Positions 27,955 through 37,204 of a DNA stretch of 64,000 nt are shown piece by piece (the first letter of the stretch is position 1; each line of letters begins with the position of its first letter). The translations under genes were made by a program, and so were the position numbers. The notes beneath the pieces were generated by a model. It saw only the letters and a program-made list of their open reading frames with translations, was not told where the DNA came from and did not search any database. Source of the DNA: Kiloniellaceae bacterium (GTDB lineage: Bacteria > Pseudomonadota > Alphaproteobacteria > Kiloniellales > J153); assembly GCA_021776135.1 (NCBI GenBank), contig JAJFGL010000066.1, positions 1-64,000 of the forward strand, written 5' to 3'.

Positions 27955-28512
27955 TTAGTAAGGTTTTGCGGCCTTTAGTGTCTCACCGCGCAGCGACTTT
28001 GCCAGATAGATATCGTCGTTAAATTCCAGCACCAATTTGAACACCTCGTTGGCGTCGGATTTCTTGAGACCGAATTGCCGCGTCAGCTGGCGAATGAAAT
28101 GCCGCAGCATCTCGGAATCGCCGGATGTCAGCGGTCCCAATTCTTTAACTTTTTCCTGGAAGCGGCGTATCATGTCCGCTGGCAGGTTAGGCCCGTAAAT
28201 GAAGTAACGCAGCCAAGCCAGAAACTGCGGATGGCGCAACGTTTGCGCATAAGAGTTACCATTGCGCCTGTATTGCTCACTCACAGATGGCCCACGACCG
28301 GTTGCATATTCATCCTTCGCGAAAACGTCCTTGCGAATTGTAGGAATGGCATTGCGTTGGAGCAGAATTTCCGTGAGTTGGGCCGCGCGTTCGCAGTTGT
28401 CCCAGGTGGCTTGCCCATTGTCGACGTTGAGCGCTTCTAGCTCAATGTTCGCCAGACGCGCTTGTTCCTCTGGCGTCAGATCGATTTTTAAAATATCTTC
28501 TTCAATCATCAT
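27955..28512 (-). CDS. 185-residue partner of the SMC-S24 ATPase, unknown family
   Basis: An acidic, largely helical protein with no recognised domain. Its start overlaps the stop of the large ATPase gene by 4 bases (ATGA), so the two are translationally coupled and probably made in fixed proportion. It is the last gene of the five-gene run that starts at 37.1 kb. Possible roles are effector, inhibitor or adaptor of the ATPase; nothing in the sequence decides between them. Confidence 0.65.
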   Translation of the reverse strand: MMIEEDILKIDLTPEEQARLANIELEALNVDNGQATWDNCERAAQLTEILLQRNAIPTIRKDVFAKDEYATGRGPSVSEQYRRNGNSYAQTLRHPQFLAWLRYFIYGPNLPADMIRRFQEKVKELGPLTSGDSEMLRHFIRQLTRQFGLKKSDANEVFKLVLEFNDDIYLAKSLRGETLKAAKPY

Positions 28513-31500
28513 TTTTTCCCTGATTGAGGAAGATCAAAGAGGACGCCGACAACTGACTTTAGCGACGTTAATTGCGAGTAGCCCAAACCGTCATCAAGGC
28601 TCAAAATTTCTGACGACGTTGTCACGCTGGAATTGGCGCTTTCCAAAACGACCAGTTTGCCGTGCCGGCGGAGACGTTTGAAATAGACCCCGCCATCCTG
28701 ATCGACGGCAATGACCAGATCTCCGCTGAGCCGCTTGAGCGTTGCTTGATCCAAAGTTTCCTCGAGGGTCATCACGAACTGCCCTTCCAGCGCGACCGGC
28801 TCCATGCTCCGCCCCTTCACCTCAAAAAGCTTCACACCCTTGAGACGCGCTTTAATCAAGGCAAAGTCGTCAACTGCGCAAACCTCATTGTCGTCAACAC
28901 TTGGTGGAGGCGCCGTCTGCGACATGAAAATGGTGCCAACAATTTTGCGCGCTTTCACCTTGTCTTTCAAAGCGATGACGGGTTCCGGTAAGGCATAAGG
29001 ATCAGTCGCTTGTCCGGTGAGCATAATGACATCAGGATGATCTTCCGTCTCGTTTAAACGGCGGGCATATAGTTTGTCTCCAAAAGCGACGACCGTCAGA
29101 TTGCGGGAGCGAGGGGTTCCAAAATCCTGGACAAGAATGATATCGCCGATGCCCGCAACGGGATCGAGCGTGCCGGCGTTTAGCCTGTAGGCGCTATGAT
29201 TGAACAGCGTGATTGATCTGGCTTCTGACCATTCCTCAATTTCAATTTGCCCATCGCCGATACGTCCGTCGGACAGTGCCGCTGCAGCAACACCGGTCGA
29301 GGTAAATGCCAGCGCCTTGATCTTGTCTTTATGCCCCGCCGGGAATTCAGCAACATTGTCTTTCCAGGCGAAGAGGCGCGATACGCCACCATAGGCGTCG
29401 TAATCGGCAGCTGCTCGAAACGCGTTGACAAACGCCTTTTGCAGGCTCTTCTCCCAATATTTTTGAACGTCCTGAGCTTGAGCGTACCCGATCGTACCGT
29501 CATAGGTGTGGTGGCTGGCATTGATGATTTTGATTTCCGGCTTTTCTTTCCCATTCAAAACCTTGATCAGGTTCTGAAAAACGCTGCGATTATATGGCGC
29601 GACATGATCGGCCCGAAGCCTTGACATCAACTCACACAGTTTACCCAGCGTGTCGCCACCGATCTCGTACGATTCAGGCCGCAGCATGATCTTGAGCAGG
29701 TCCTCGCAATAAATTCGGACCTGCTGGACATAACGATAGCCTTCCTCATCATCTTCACCGGCCCTGGCTTTGGCAAATTGGCGTCCCAGAAACGTGCCGT
29801 TGACAATATGGGCGACCTGGGACGTTTTCGTGGGGCCAGCCATCTTCGCTTGCTGCCCGTTGAGTTCGCAGGGCTCACAGATGATGTCATAGAATTGACG
29901 TTCATGAGTAGCGAGAAAAAGCTGCATGCCTTCGGGATTGGACGTATCCAGATTGGCGTTACCAACAATCTTCTCGCACCATTTGCGTTTGTTCTTGGGA
30001 TCGAATGTGGTTTGAGGGTCATCCAACACCATGAGTGGAAATGCGTTGGACCCGGTGTCGGCAATCGTTTGTTCGCGGAGTGCAAAAATGAACGCCCACA
30101 GCAAGGCGCGTAGCCATGACGAATTCGCCACAAGCGCAGCGTCGATTTTCAGACCAGGCGTAAAGCTGCCTTCCACAGAGACAGCCTTTTTCGCCATAGC
30201 TGCATTCTCATAGGAAAAACGGTCCTTAAGTCGGATCTCGTCCAAGATTTTCGACACGCGGCCTGACAAGATCTCAATCGTGCGGTGGGTTTCGCAATCA
30301 ACGAGCAGCTGCAGCTCCTTCAGCGGTTTCACCGCTTCCGCTATTGCCTCTCGGACCTTCTGAACGTCTTGGATGACCTGCCAATCTCCAGCGGCCTTTT
30401 TGGCCTTCGCCATCAGCTTTGCGATCTTGTCGAGTGGATTAGACCCCGCAATCGCATCTTCCAAAGTCTGCAACTTGCCTTCAAGAGAGTCGGTAGGCCA
30501 ATTGCCTTCAGCATCCTCGATGCCGACTAGCTTGTTCCAGGCCGAAGCAAAGTAGCCTTTGTTCGCAGACCACCAATCGGCCAGTGCAGCAACGCGGTCA
30601 ATTTCGATTATGAGCGTCTGCAACGCCTGAACGTCTGCAATGGCACTCCGCTCGAAGTTCAACGATGTGTGCGTAAAGGATGGCAGGCTTGTTTCGCATG
30701 CGGTCGCATAGCTCTCTGTGAACGTCCCAATTCCCGTCAGGTGATCGCTAAAGGGTGAATTATCAGCGAACCGCTCTTTCAACGCCGCCGCGAATGACGA
30801 CGCAGGGTCCATTCCCGCCAGTGGTTTGACCAGTGGCTTCAAATAATCAGGGATATAACTTTGGATTGAGCGGTCAATATCACGGCATGCGTCAGCAATC
30901 GCTCTTTCGGCCTTGTCCGCTTGCCCTTGAAGGGCAGTCAATTCTGCCGCGAGGGCCTTCTGCTCTTCTGTCGTCAGCTTGGTATTGCACACGGGACAAG
31001 ATGCGGCCTCACCAAGCACGCTTTCAGGGACGAAGAACTTTGAGGCGAGCGCCTTCAAGCGCAGCTTCTTGTCGCTCTCTTGCTTGGCGTGCCATTCAAG
31101 GGCTTCGGTGAGCGACGCCCCCGCGTCTGTCAAGGCTTGGTCAATGACAGTTTTCAAGCCTTCGTCTCCGGCCTTCTTCAGCGCTGCGAATGATTTGAAC
31201 AGCAAGATGCCCTTTGTGCCTTCGCTGAGATAAACCCGAGCTGTGTTGACGGAGCTGTTCAGAAGTTCGCGGTTCTGCCCGCTGTTGACATCAAGGCTAG
31301 TCGAAATTTCGGTTTTAAGAATATCGAGCGCCGCGCCAGCCTTAGTCGTCGCGTCCGTCTCAAGTTCAGTGAGATCATCGATCAGGCCTTTACCGCCAAG
31401 TTCATACACTTTGGACAGATCGATTGACGTATCAGCCGCTAGGTCGCGTGCGCGTTCCAGGCTATTAGCGAAGATTTGGGCCTGCGTCTCGATGCCCTGA

Positions 31501-32387
31501 TCCTTGGCATATTTGAGGAACCTTCTGCCAGCGTGGCTCAGGTTCCCAGCGCCGCTAGCGATTGACGCGAGGTGATCAAGACCAGTCAACATTTTTAGCG
31601 CTTGATAGAGGCTTTGGCTTTTGTTCCCAAACCCGATATGGGCAATGCGCGCCGGCATGAGCAAGCCAGACTCGATCAATTCAGGTGAAACCAGGAGGCG
31701 CGGATCAATGTCGACTTCTACAGCAGGGTCACCTTCAACAGGGCTGACAATTTTTCGCTTCGCCGTTGCTATATCATCAGCAGGATCGACAAACGTCAGA
31801 CAAGCCGTCACCATTGCGTCCGCTTTCAATCCAGCCGGTTCGAGGGGATAGGTCACTAACGGCGGCCATGTCCCAATCGCTTTGCCTGACGGATTAGTGA
31901 CAGGTTCGCGGCGCCCATCGTCCCGAACAGGTCCATCTTGTTCGTGGTTACAATATCCGGTCATGGTCCACAGGATGAGGCTGGCGAGCGAAGTCTTGCC
32001 TGACCCGTTATAACCCTCTAAACACCAGTTCTCACCGCCCACGTCCAATTCGAAGGCGGGACCGCCCGGTGCCGTCAGTCCACCAAAGCCTGTCGTCTCA
32101 ATATGTTTCAGCCGCCATGGACCCGTTGACGCATTCGCAGGAGATGTTTGCTCCGCGTTCGCTGGATCGGTTTCATCATCGGCCCAGGCAGCAATGATGT
32201 CGTCGAACAGGCTTTCATTTGTGGACGCGACTAGATCGGGATCGGCCTCGATAAGGAGTCTGGCGAGCCGCCTTGCACCAGCTGTTCCGAGCTGGATTGA
32301 TCCGGCTTTGTAAGCCCCCGATGCTGTCCAGGTCAGCGGTGTTCCAGTGGTGAGCGATGTGATCGCCTCAGATAGTGTGATCGGCAT
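28509..32387 (-). CDS. SMC-like ATPase fused to two tandem LexA/S24-like domains
   Basis: A 1292-residue protein. Walker A LEGYNGSGKTS is at about 123-133; a coiled-coil middle carries a single CPVC zinc-hook half (C464, C467); Walker B LMVLDDPQ is near 786-792. This is the RecF/SMC/AAA_13-type plan. The last 230 residues hold two S24-like folds. The first, near 1072, reads GTLDPVAGIGDIILV, so the catalytic Ser position is Thr. The second, near 1192, reads GRSMEPVALEGQFVM with YFKRL about 43 residues on, a canonical LexA-type Ser (about 1194) and Lys (about 1237) pair. The ATPase may sense abnormal DNA and trigger self-cleavage or proteolysis (inference). Such a fusion is unusual to my knowledge. 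Confidence 0.8.
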   Translation of the reverse strand: MPITLSEAITSLTTGTPLTWTASGAYKAGSIQLGTAGARRLARLLIEADPDLVASTNESLFDDIIAAWADDETDPANAEQTSPANASTGPWRLKHIETTGFGGLTAPGGPAFELDVGGENWCLEGYNGSGKTSLASLILWTMTGYCNHEQDGPVRDDGRREPVTNPSGKAIGTWPPLVTYPLEPAGLKADAMVTACLTFVDPADDIATAKRKIVSPVEGDPAVEVDIDPRLLVSPELIESGLLMPARIAHIGFGNKSQSLYQALKMLTGLDHLASIASGAGNLSHAGRRFLKYAKDQGIETQAQIFANSLERARDLAADTSIDLSKVYELGGKGLIDDLTELETDATTKAGAALDILKTEISTSLDVNSGQNRELLNSSVNTARVYLSEGTKGILLFKSFAALKKAGDEGLKTVIDQALTDAGASLTEALEWHAKQESDKKLRLKALASKFFVPESVLGEAASCPVCNTKLTTEEQKALAAELTALQGQADKAERAIADACRDIDRSIQSYIPDYLKPLVKPLAGMDPASSFAAALKERFADNSPFSDHLTGIGTFTESYATACETSLPSFTHTSLNFERSAIADVQALQTLIIEIDRVAALADWWSANKGYFASAWNKLVGIEDAEGNWPTDSLEGKLQTLEDAIAGSNPLDKIAKLMAKAKKAAGDWQVIQDVQKVREAIAEAVKPLKELQLLVDCETHRTIEILSGRVSKILDEIRLKDRFSYENAAMAKKAVSVEGSFTPGLKIDAALVANSSWLRALLWAFIFALREQTIADTGSNAFPLMVLDDPQTTFDPKNKRKWCEKIVGNANLDTSNPEGMQLFLATHERQFYDIICEPCELNGQQAKMAGPTKTSQVAHIVNGTFLGRQFAKARAGEDDEEGYRYVQQVRIYCEDLLKIMLRPESYEIGGDTLGKLCELMSRLRADHVAPYNRSVFQNLIKVLNGKEKPEIKIINASHHTYDGTIGYAQAQDVQKYWEKSLQKAFVNAFRAAADYDAYGGVSRLFAWKDNVAEFPAGHKDKIKALAFTSTGVAAAALSDGRIGDGQIEIEEWSEARSITLFNHSAYRLNAGTLDPVAGIGDIILVQDFGTPRSRNLTVVAFGDKLYARRLNETEDHPDVIMLTGQATDPYALPEPVIALKDKVKARKIVGTIFMSQTAPPPSVDDNEVCAVDDFALIKARLKGVKLFEVKGRSMEPVALEGQFVMTLEETLDQATLKRLSGDLVIAVDQDGGVYFKRLRRHGKLVVLESANSSVTTSSEILSLDDGLGYSQLTSLKSVVGVLFDLPQSGKK

Positions 32388-32446
32388 CTTTCCCTCTTCT
32401 TGTCCAGCATTAGGCAGTCGCTCGAACTACATTCAACCCGGATTGG

Positions 32447-32911
32447 TCATCGCCAGGTCTTCTTAGTTAGGAGGCGACAGGCTAATTCTTGCTCGTGCCA
32501 CAGCGTGGCGAACGTATCCGAAATAACAAGCCAATGACCGTTTGCGCATTGCGAGCCGTGGTTCGCGCCCATGCACGAACACTGGCATTCGTGTCCTGAC
32601 GCGTTCCAGCAAGCGGGCGCGCATTTTTCCTGCTCCCGATAGAGTTGAATGACGTAGAGCTTTCCGTATCGGGATAGGATTTGCGAGACGAGATCGTTGA
32701 ACCAGGCTTTAGGCGTCTCCCAGCATTTGAACTTTGAATTCCAGATTGGGTGGTTTCGCCGCTCATGTTTCAGCCAGGTGCGATTGTCGCCACCATAGGG
32801 CAAGCTCACCAATAATGGGCGGCCCTTGCCTTTGCGGAAGAGAACGGGAATGGATTTTTGCTTCCAAACTGCGGCAAGCCGTGACCTTTTGTCTTCCGGC
32901 CGAGCAATCAT
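32447..32911 (-). CDS. Small cysteine-rich protein coupled to SbcC
   Basis: 154 residues with an N-terminal basic part (PLPY-like VSLPYGGDNRTWLK, PIWNSKFKCWETPKAWF) and a tight cysteine/histidine cluster, KCAPACWNASGHECQCSCMG followed by ANHGSQC. The spacing C-x3-C-x6-C-x-C-x-C suggests a bound metal, probably zinc. The start overlaps the sbcC-like stop by 4 bases. I do not know the family; the fixed position between SbcC and the SMC-S24 ATPase suggests it is a working part of the system rather than a passenger. Confidence 0.65.
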   Translation of the reverse strand: MIARPEDKRSRLAAVWKQKSIPVLFRKGKGRPLLVSLPYGGDNRTWLKHERRNHPIWNSKFKCWETPKAWFNDLVSQILSRYGKLYVIQLYREQEKCAPACWNASGHECQCSCMGANHGSQCANGHWLVISDTFATLWHEQELACRLLTKKTWR

Positions 32912-35900
32912 GTCTGTAGCCCTCTCTGCTCGATATGGCTGCCCGTAAGTGTTTTCCTGATCCAGAAGCCATTGGGGATCGTTTGCTGCACAAGCGGAAC
33001 GTGGGAGATAAGACCCACCGCGCGGTTCTGGCCTATAAGATCGGTCAGCGTTTGGAGAACCTGGTCGAGCGTGCCAGCGTCATTCTCGGTGTCGAGGCTG
33101 CCAAAACCCTCGTCGATAAAGATCGTATCGAGACGAATATTGCCAGTGACGCTTTCAACGATATCGGAAAGCCCAAGCGCTAGTGCGAGCGCCGCAATGA
33201 AGGTTTCGCCTCCGGAGAGAGTCGATGTGGCGCGCGGTCGGCCCGTGTGAATATCATGGACGCAAATGCCAAGACCCCGCCGTGCGACGCCTTTGCCGCC
33301 CTCCAACTCCCGCTCCAGTATATAGCGACCGTTGGTCATCGGCCCCAGCCGCAAATTTGCGGCAGCCAATACCTGATCGAACATGGCACCGATTGCGAAG
33401 GTTTCCAGATCGAGCCGAGACGGATTGTGGGCATTGAAGGCAGCGGCAAGATCACGAATCGGTGCCGATTCCTTCTCCATCTTTTCAAGACGCGCGAGTT
33501 CATTGGAGATGCTTGTGAGAAGCGCTTCGAGCGCGTTCACGCGGGCGAGTGCTGTAGCCGCTTCGTTGACCGCCGTCTCCTTGGTCTCGTTCGCCGCCGC
33601 GTTTGATTGCCTGAGCGTATCAAGCTCTGGACGTTCCATATCCTTGATCGCGACAGCGGAAGACGTCGCTTTGTTCTTCGCAACTGCCCGCGCTTCCTTG
33701 TGGGCTGTAATCGAAGCCTCATCAGTTTCAATGTCAGCAATACTGGCTTTATGCGCCTGGTAGTCAGCAGGCATCATGCCATGTTCATGAAGGCGGTTCT
33801 CAAACATCGCTTTTATGTCTTGGTGACGCTTTACCGCAGCTTCATGCGCTTTGCATGCGCCCTCGACATCTTTCTTGGCTGCGAGGGCAGCCTCCCGGGT
33901 TTCTTTTTCGATTTCTTCCGCAGTCTTTACAGCTTCCACGCGTTCTTTGATCGCACTGTCAGTTTCGGCTATCGCCGCCTCCAGCGCCTCCAGCGCCTGA
34001 ATATCCACCGGAACAGTTTTGAGGGCGCTTTCCAGTTCCTGCCTTGCAAGAGCCTCTTTCGTGGTGGCGTCCTGTTTCTCGCCGCGCGCTTCAGCGGTCG
34101 CTTGTTGCGCCTCATGGATTTCAGTACTCAGACGTTCCAAACCGTCTTCGAGGGTCTTCAGATTGATGACTGGGCCGAGCTCCTTGATCTGCTGCGCGAG
34201 TTCATTTGCCGTTTCCCTGTAGACGGCTGATAATTGTTCGGGGGATGTGAGATTGTTGAGCCGAGCCCACCGCTCTGTCGTTACGGCTTCAGCCGACGAG
34301 ATGTCGCTTGATGCACAGGTCTCTTCTTGGCGTGTTTTCTCAAGTGCATCTTTTACTTCGCGAAACGCCTGGTCGAGCCCGGCACTCATCGCTGTGCCGG
34401 TGGCCGGAGACGGATGATCCTCGGACCCGCAGACCGGACAGGGGGCACCGTCCTCCAGTTTTTCGGCAAGGTGTAGCGCTTGAGCACCAGAGAGCGCTTT
34501 CTCCGCCTCATCAAACTTTGCCTGCGTTGCAGTGCGCGCTGATGTTACACTCGTCTGTCGAGCGAGAGCTTGAGCAAGAAGCGCCTTTGCGTCGTTCAAG
34601 GCCTTAACGGCCGCCTCATGTTCTTGTGCAGATCCGAGCGCGCGCTCGGCCGCCTCAACTTGCGTCTGAAGGTTCGCACGCTGATCAGTTGCGCTCCTTG
34701 CCGTCTTCAGTGCGCTTGTCGCATCAGATTGTTTTGAAACAAGCGCCCTCTGTTGCTGATCTGCGACATCATAAACGCTGCTTGCCGCCTCAAGCGCTTT
34801 CTTCACCGCCCCTGCCTTTGTGTTTAGAGCCTTCGTAGCTTCAAGTGTTGCTTTGTGCCGGACAAGACCGTCAGCCTTCCGGCGAAGCACCTCTGTTTCT
34901 GCGGATTTTCCTTTTTCATCAGTCAACCTCGCCGCTGCATCAGTGGCCGCTTTTACGGCGCTTTCTTGATCGCCCTGAGCTTCTTTCTGCTGCTTTAGAG
35001 CCGCATTGACTTCACCCTCAGTTCCCGTCACGGTCGCCTCGATATCGAGAAGCGATCGGGCTATTTCAGCGTGTTTGACCTTAATGGTGAGCGCGGCGAT
35101 TTCCTCTGCCTTGACTTCGAGTTCCGCGAGAGCGGCACTGGCCCTCTCGCTCTCGACGAATTTCTCGTCGAGTTGAATAGCCTTGTTCAGCCTTGCCTCG
35201 GTATCGGCGGCTTTGGCTTGCGCTGTCTTCGCTTTCTCCGACAACTCTGTGTGCGTTTCTTTGGCCGCCGCTATGCCTTCTTTGAGCGCATCCGGACTCT
35301 CATAGCCTTCTTGTTCAAGTCTTCGAGCGCAAACGTCACGGTCCCGGCGCACAGTCTCTTCAGCCGCTTTCGCGTCTTCCTTCATCTTTGCGGCAAGCCG
35401 CCTGTAGAGCGAGACATCGAACAGCTCGCGCAGAATCTTCAGGCGTTCATCGGTCTTTGCCGTCAGGAAAGCTTCGAACTTTCCCTGCGGCAGAAGCACA
35501 ATCTGTTTGAATTGCTCCACCCCGTAGCCGAGCCTTTCTGTGACTGCCGCCTTGACGGCACCCACTTTCTTCTCGGCAATCACTTTGCCGCTATTTTCAT
35601 CGCTGATCGTGTCGACATCAATCCCGGTCACATCAAAGAACCAGGCCTCGTGCCCATCTTTCGTTTCGCCTTCGCCCCGTTGCTTCGGGCGTATTTGCTC
35701 CGGTTTCCGGCGAATGAGATAACGTTTGTCACCAATCTCGAAGATGAGCTCAACTTCAGTCAGACGGTCTGCGTCGGAATGATCTGAACGCAGTGTGCTA
35801 GTATCCTGGTCGCTCTTCGCCGCTTCCCCGAACAGCGCAAACGTCATGGCGCTGAAGATCGTTGACTTGCCCGACCCGGTCGATCCGTAAATTCCGAAAA

Positions 35901-35988
35901 GCCCGTTACCCAAGGCCTCCCTGAAATCGACAATTTCGCGATCTGCATAAGGCCCAAAGGCCTGCATGGTCAGTCTGATCGGTCTCAT
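32908..35988 (-). CDS. sbcC: SbcC/Rad50-like ATPase
   Basis: A 1026-residue SbcC homologue close to the usual length. It starts MRPIRLTMQAFGPYADREIVDF with Walker A IYGSTGSGKST (33-43). Two long coiled coils flank a zinc hook CPVCGSEDH near 515. The C-terminus has the ABC signature STLSGGETFIAALALALGLSD and Walker B DTIFIDEGFGSLD. With SbcD it forms a nuclease that opens DNA ends, hairpins and blocked ends. The start overlaps sbcD by 4 bases. A dedicated element-borne copy in a WYL-regulated run points to defence rather than housekeeping repair (inference). Confidence 0.93.
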   Translation of the reverse strand: MRPIRLTMQAFGPYADREIVDFREALGNGLFGIYGSTGSGKSTIFSAMTFALFGEAAKSDQDTSTLRSDHSDADRLTEVELIFEIGDKRYLIRRKPEQIRPKQRGEGETKDGHEAWFFDVTGIDVDTISDENSGKVIAEKKVGAVKAAVTERLGYGVEQFKQIVLLPQGKFEAFLTAKTDERLKILRELFDVSLYRRLAAKMKEDAKAAEETVRRDRDVCARRLEQEGYESPDALKEGIAAAKETHTELSEKAKTAQAKAADTEARLNKAIQLDEKFVESERASAALAELEVKAEEIAALTIKVKHAEIARSLLDIEATVTGTEGEVNAALKQQKEAQGDQESAVKAATDAAARLTDEKGKSAETEVLRRKADGLVRHKATLEATKALNTKAGAVKKALEAASSVYDVADQQQRALVSKQSDATSALKTARSATDQRANLQTQVEAAERALGSAQEHEAAVKALNDAKALLAQALARQTSVTSARTATQAKFDEAEKALSGAQALHLAEKLEDGAPCPVCGSEDHPSPATGTAMSAGLDQAFREVKDALEKTRQEETCASSDISSAEAVTTERWARLNNLTSPEQLSAVYRETANELAQQIKELGPVINLKTLEDGLERLSTEIHEAQQATAEARGEKQDATTKEALARQELESALKTVPVDIQALEALEAAIAETDSAIKERVEAVKTAEEIEKETREAALAAKKDVEGACKAHEAAVKRHQDIKAMFENRLHEHGMMPADYQAHKASIADIETDEASITAHKEARAVAKNKATSSAVAIKDMERPELDTLRQSNAAANETKETAVNEAATALARVNALEALLTSISNELARLEKMEKESAPIRDLAAAFNAHNPSRLDLETFAIGAMFDQVLAAANLRLGPMTNGRYILERELEGGKGVARRGLGICVHDIHTGRPRATSTLSGGETFIAALALALGLSDIVESVTGNIRLDTIFIDEGFGSLDTENDAGTLDQVLQTLTDLIGQNRAVGLISHVPLVQQTIPNGFWIRKTLTGSHIEQRGLQT

Positions 35989-37130
35989 GCGCGCGCTTCC
36001 TGCTTGGCCAGTTCGGACAAGGATGTTTCGATCAGCGCAGCCTCTTCTGCGCTTTGCGATTCGCCCCGTACATGAGCGAGAAATTCGGAAATCACATGGA
36101 CGGGACTACTGAGTGCTGACTGCACCACGGTCGCAGACTTTGTCTCATAGGGTGTCTCGTTCCGCTCATATGTGAGCGGCCCCGCATTGGGATATATCTG
36201 CCTGATCTGCTTCATCGGATCGATCAGCGACCCGGGATCTGTGAGGACAACTTTGACGAATTCGTCCGATGGGGTCTTGGCTGCGATCAAGTCCGCAAGT
36301 CGCCCGCGCAGGGTTCGCACTGCTCGAAGCGGCGTGAAGGGCAGACTTTGCGTTGTCACGGCGCCATCAGCACCAAGATCAACGAGGGTCATCGACTTTG
36401 GTGTCTCTGACTCGTCGAAACCAAAAGCGAGAGGCGACCCTGAGTACCGGATATAGTCTACGCCTGCTGTTTGAGGCCGATGTAAATGACCGAGCGCCAC
36501 ATAATGGGCACCATCGAAAGCGTCGGTGGGCACTGTTTCAATCCCGCCGATCCGTCCCAGCGGTCGCTCGCTTTCACTGGAACTGGCACCAGTGACAAAG
36601 GCGTGCGCCACCACGACCCAGCGGGCACCATCTGGGACATGGACACGCGCCGCTTCTATTTGGGCGCGTATAACATCTTCAGGTGAATTGATCCCGGTAT
36701 CCCCGAAGCACTCGCGCGCGGCAAACTCGTATCCAAAGGGAAGCGCTGAAAAAGCGACTGGTCCTGCGTCATCAGCGAGAATGAGAGGTTTTTCATCAGC
36801 GGATAGGGGGCCGCGAATCAATGCCCGCCTTTGATTGGTCATGACGGACATGGATTCGATCCGATCACCGGAATCATGATTGCCCGCAATCATCACAACC
36901 GCAGCCGCGGTTTCACTAGCGACACGCTTGATAAAGTTGTTGAACTGACGGACAGCGCTGGCCGGCGGCGAGGCGCGATCAAAGATATCCCCCGCTATGA
37001 TCAGGGCGTCGGGCACATGGTCGATAAGCGCCTGGAAAACTTGTTCGAGAATGACGGCGTGGTCTGCCTCCAGAGACTGCCCATGGAATTGGCGGCCGAG
37101 GTGCCAGTCGCTGGTATGCAAAAACTTCAT
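35985..37130 (-). CDS. sbcD: SbcD/Mre11-like nuclease
   Basis: About 381 residues from the ATG at 37130, which begins MKFLHTSDWHLGRQFHG, the conserved start of SbcD. Metallophosphoesterase motifs are complete: SDWHLG, IIAGDIFDRA, VMIAGNHDSGDR and VALGHLHRPQ. It is the Mn-dependent nuclease partner of SbcC. An alternative in-frame ATG at 37142 adds four residues; longer starts run into the operator region. It is the first gene of the divergent five-gene run. Confidence 0.93.
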   Translation of the reverse strand: MKFLHTSDWHLGRQFHGQSLEADHAVILEQVFQALIDHVPDALIIAGDIFDRASPPASAVRQFNNFIKRVASETAAAVVMIAGNHDSGDRIESMSVMTNQRRALIRGPLSADEKPLILADDAGPVAFSALPFGYEFAARECFGDTGINSPEDVIRAQIEAARVHVPDGARWVVVAHAFVTGASSSESERPLGRIGGIETVPTDAFDGAHYVALGHLHRPQTAGVDYIRYSGSPLAFGFDESETPKSMTLVDLGADGAVTTQSLPFTPLRAVRTLRGRLADLIAAKTPSDEFVKVVLTDPGSLIDPMKQIRQIYPNAGPLTYERNETPYETKSATVVQSALSSPVHVISEFLAHVRGESQSAEEAALIETSLSELAKQEARA

Positions 37131-37140
37131 AGATTTATCC

Positions 37141-37170
37141 ATATATTTTCTATACGTATAATTTTTATAT
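37141..37170. promoter_or_regulatory. Palindromic operator candidate between sbcD and the WYL regulator
   Basis: A perfect 10-base palindrome, TATACGTATA, at 37151-37160 sits in a 30-base AT-rich stretch with near-symmetric ATAT ends (37141-37144 and 37167-37170). It lies in the short divergent control region between the regulator and the sbcDC run, where CapW/BrxR-family proteins are known to bind inverted repeats. Confidence 0.5.
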
Positions 37171-37204
37171 GGACGCGAGCCCGCCGTCAAGCTAGATTCT
37201 GACT

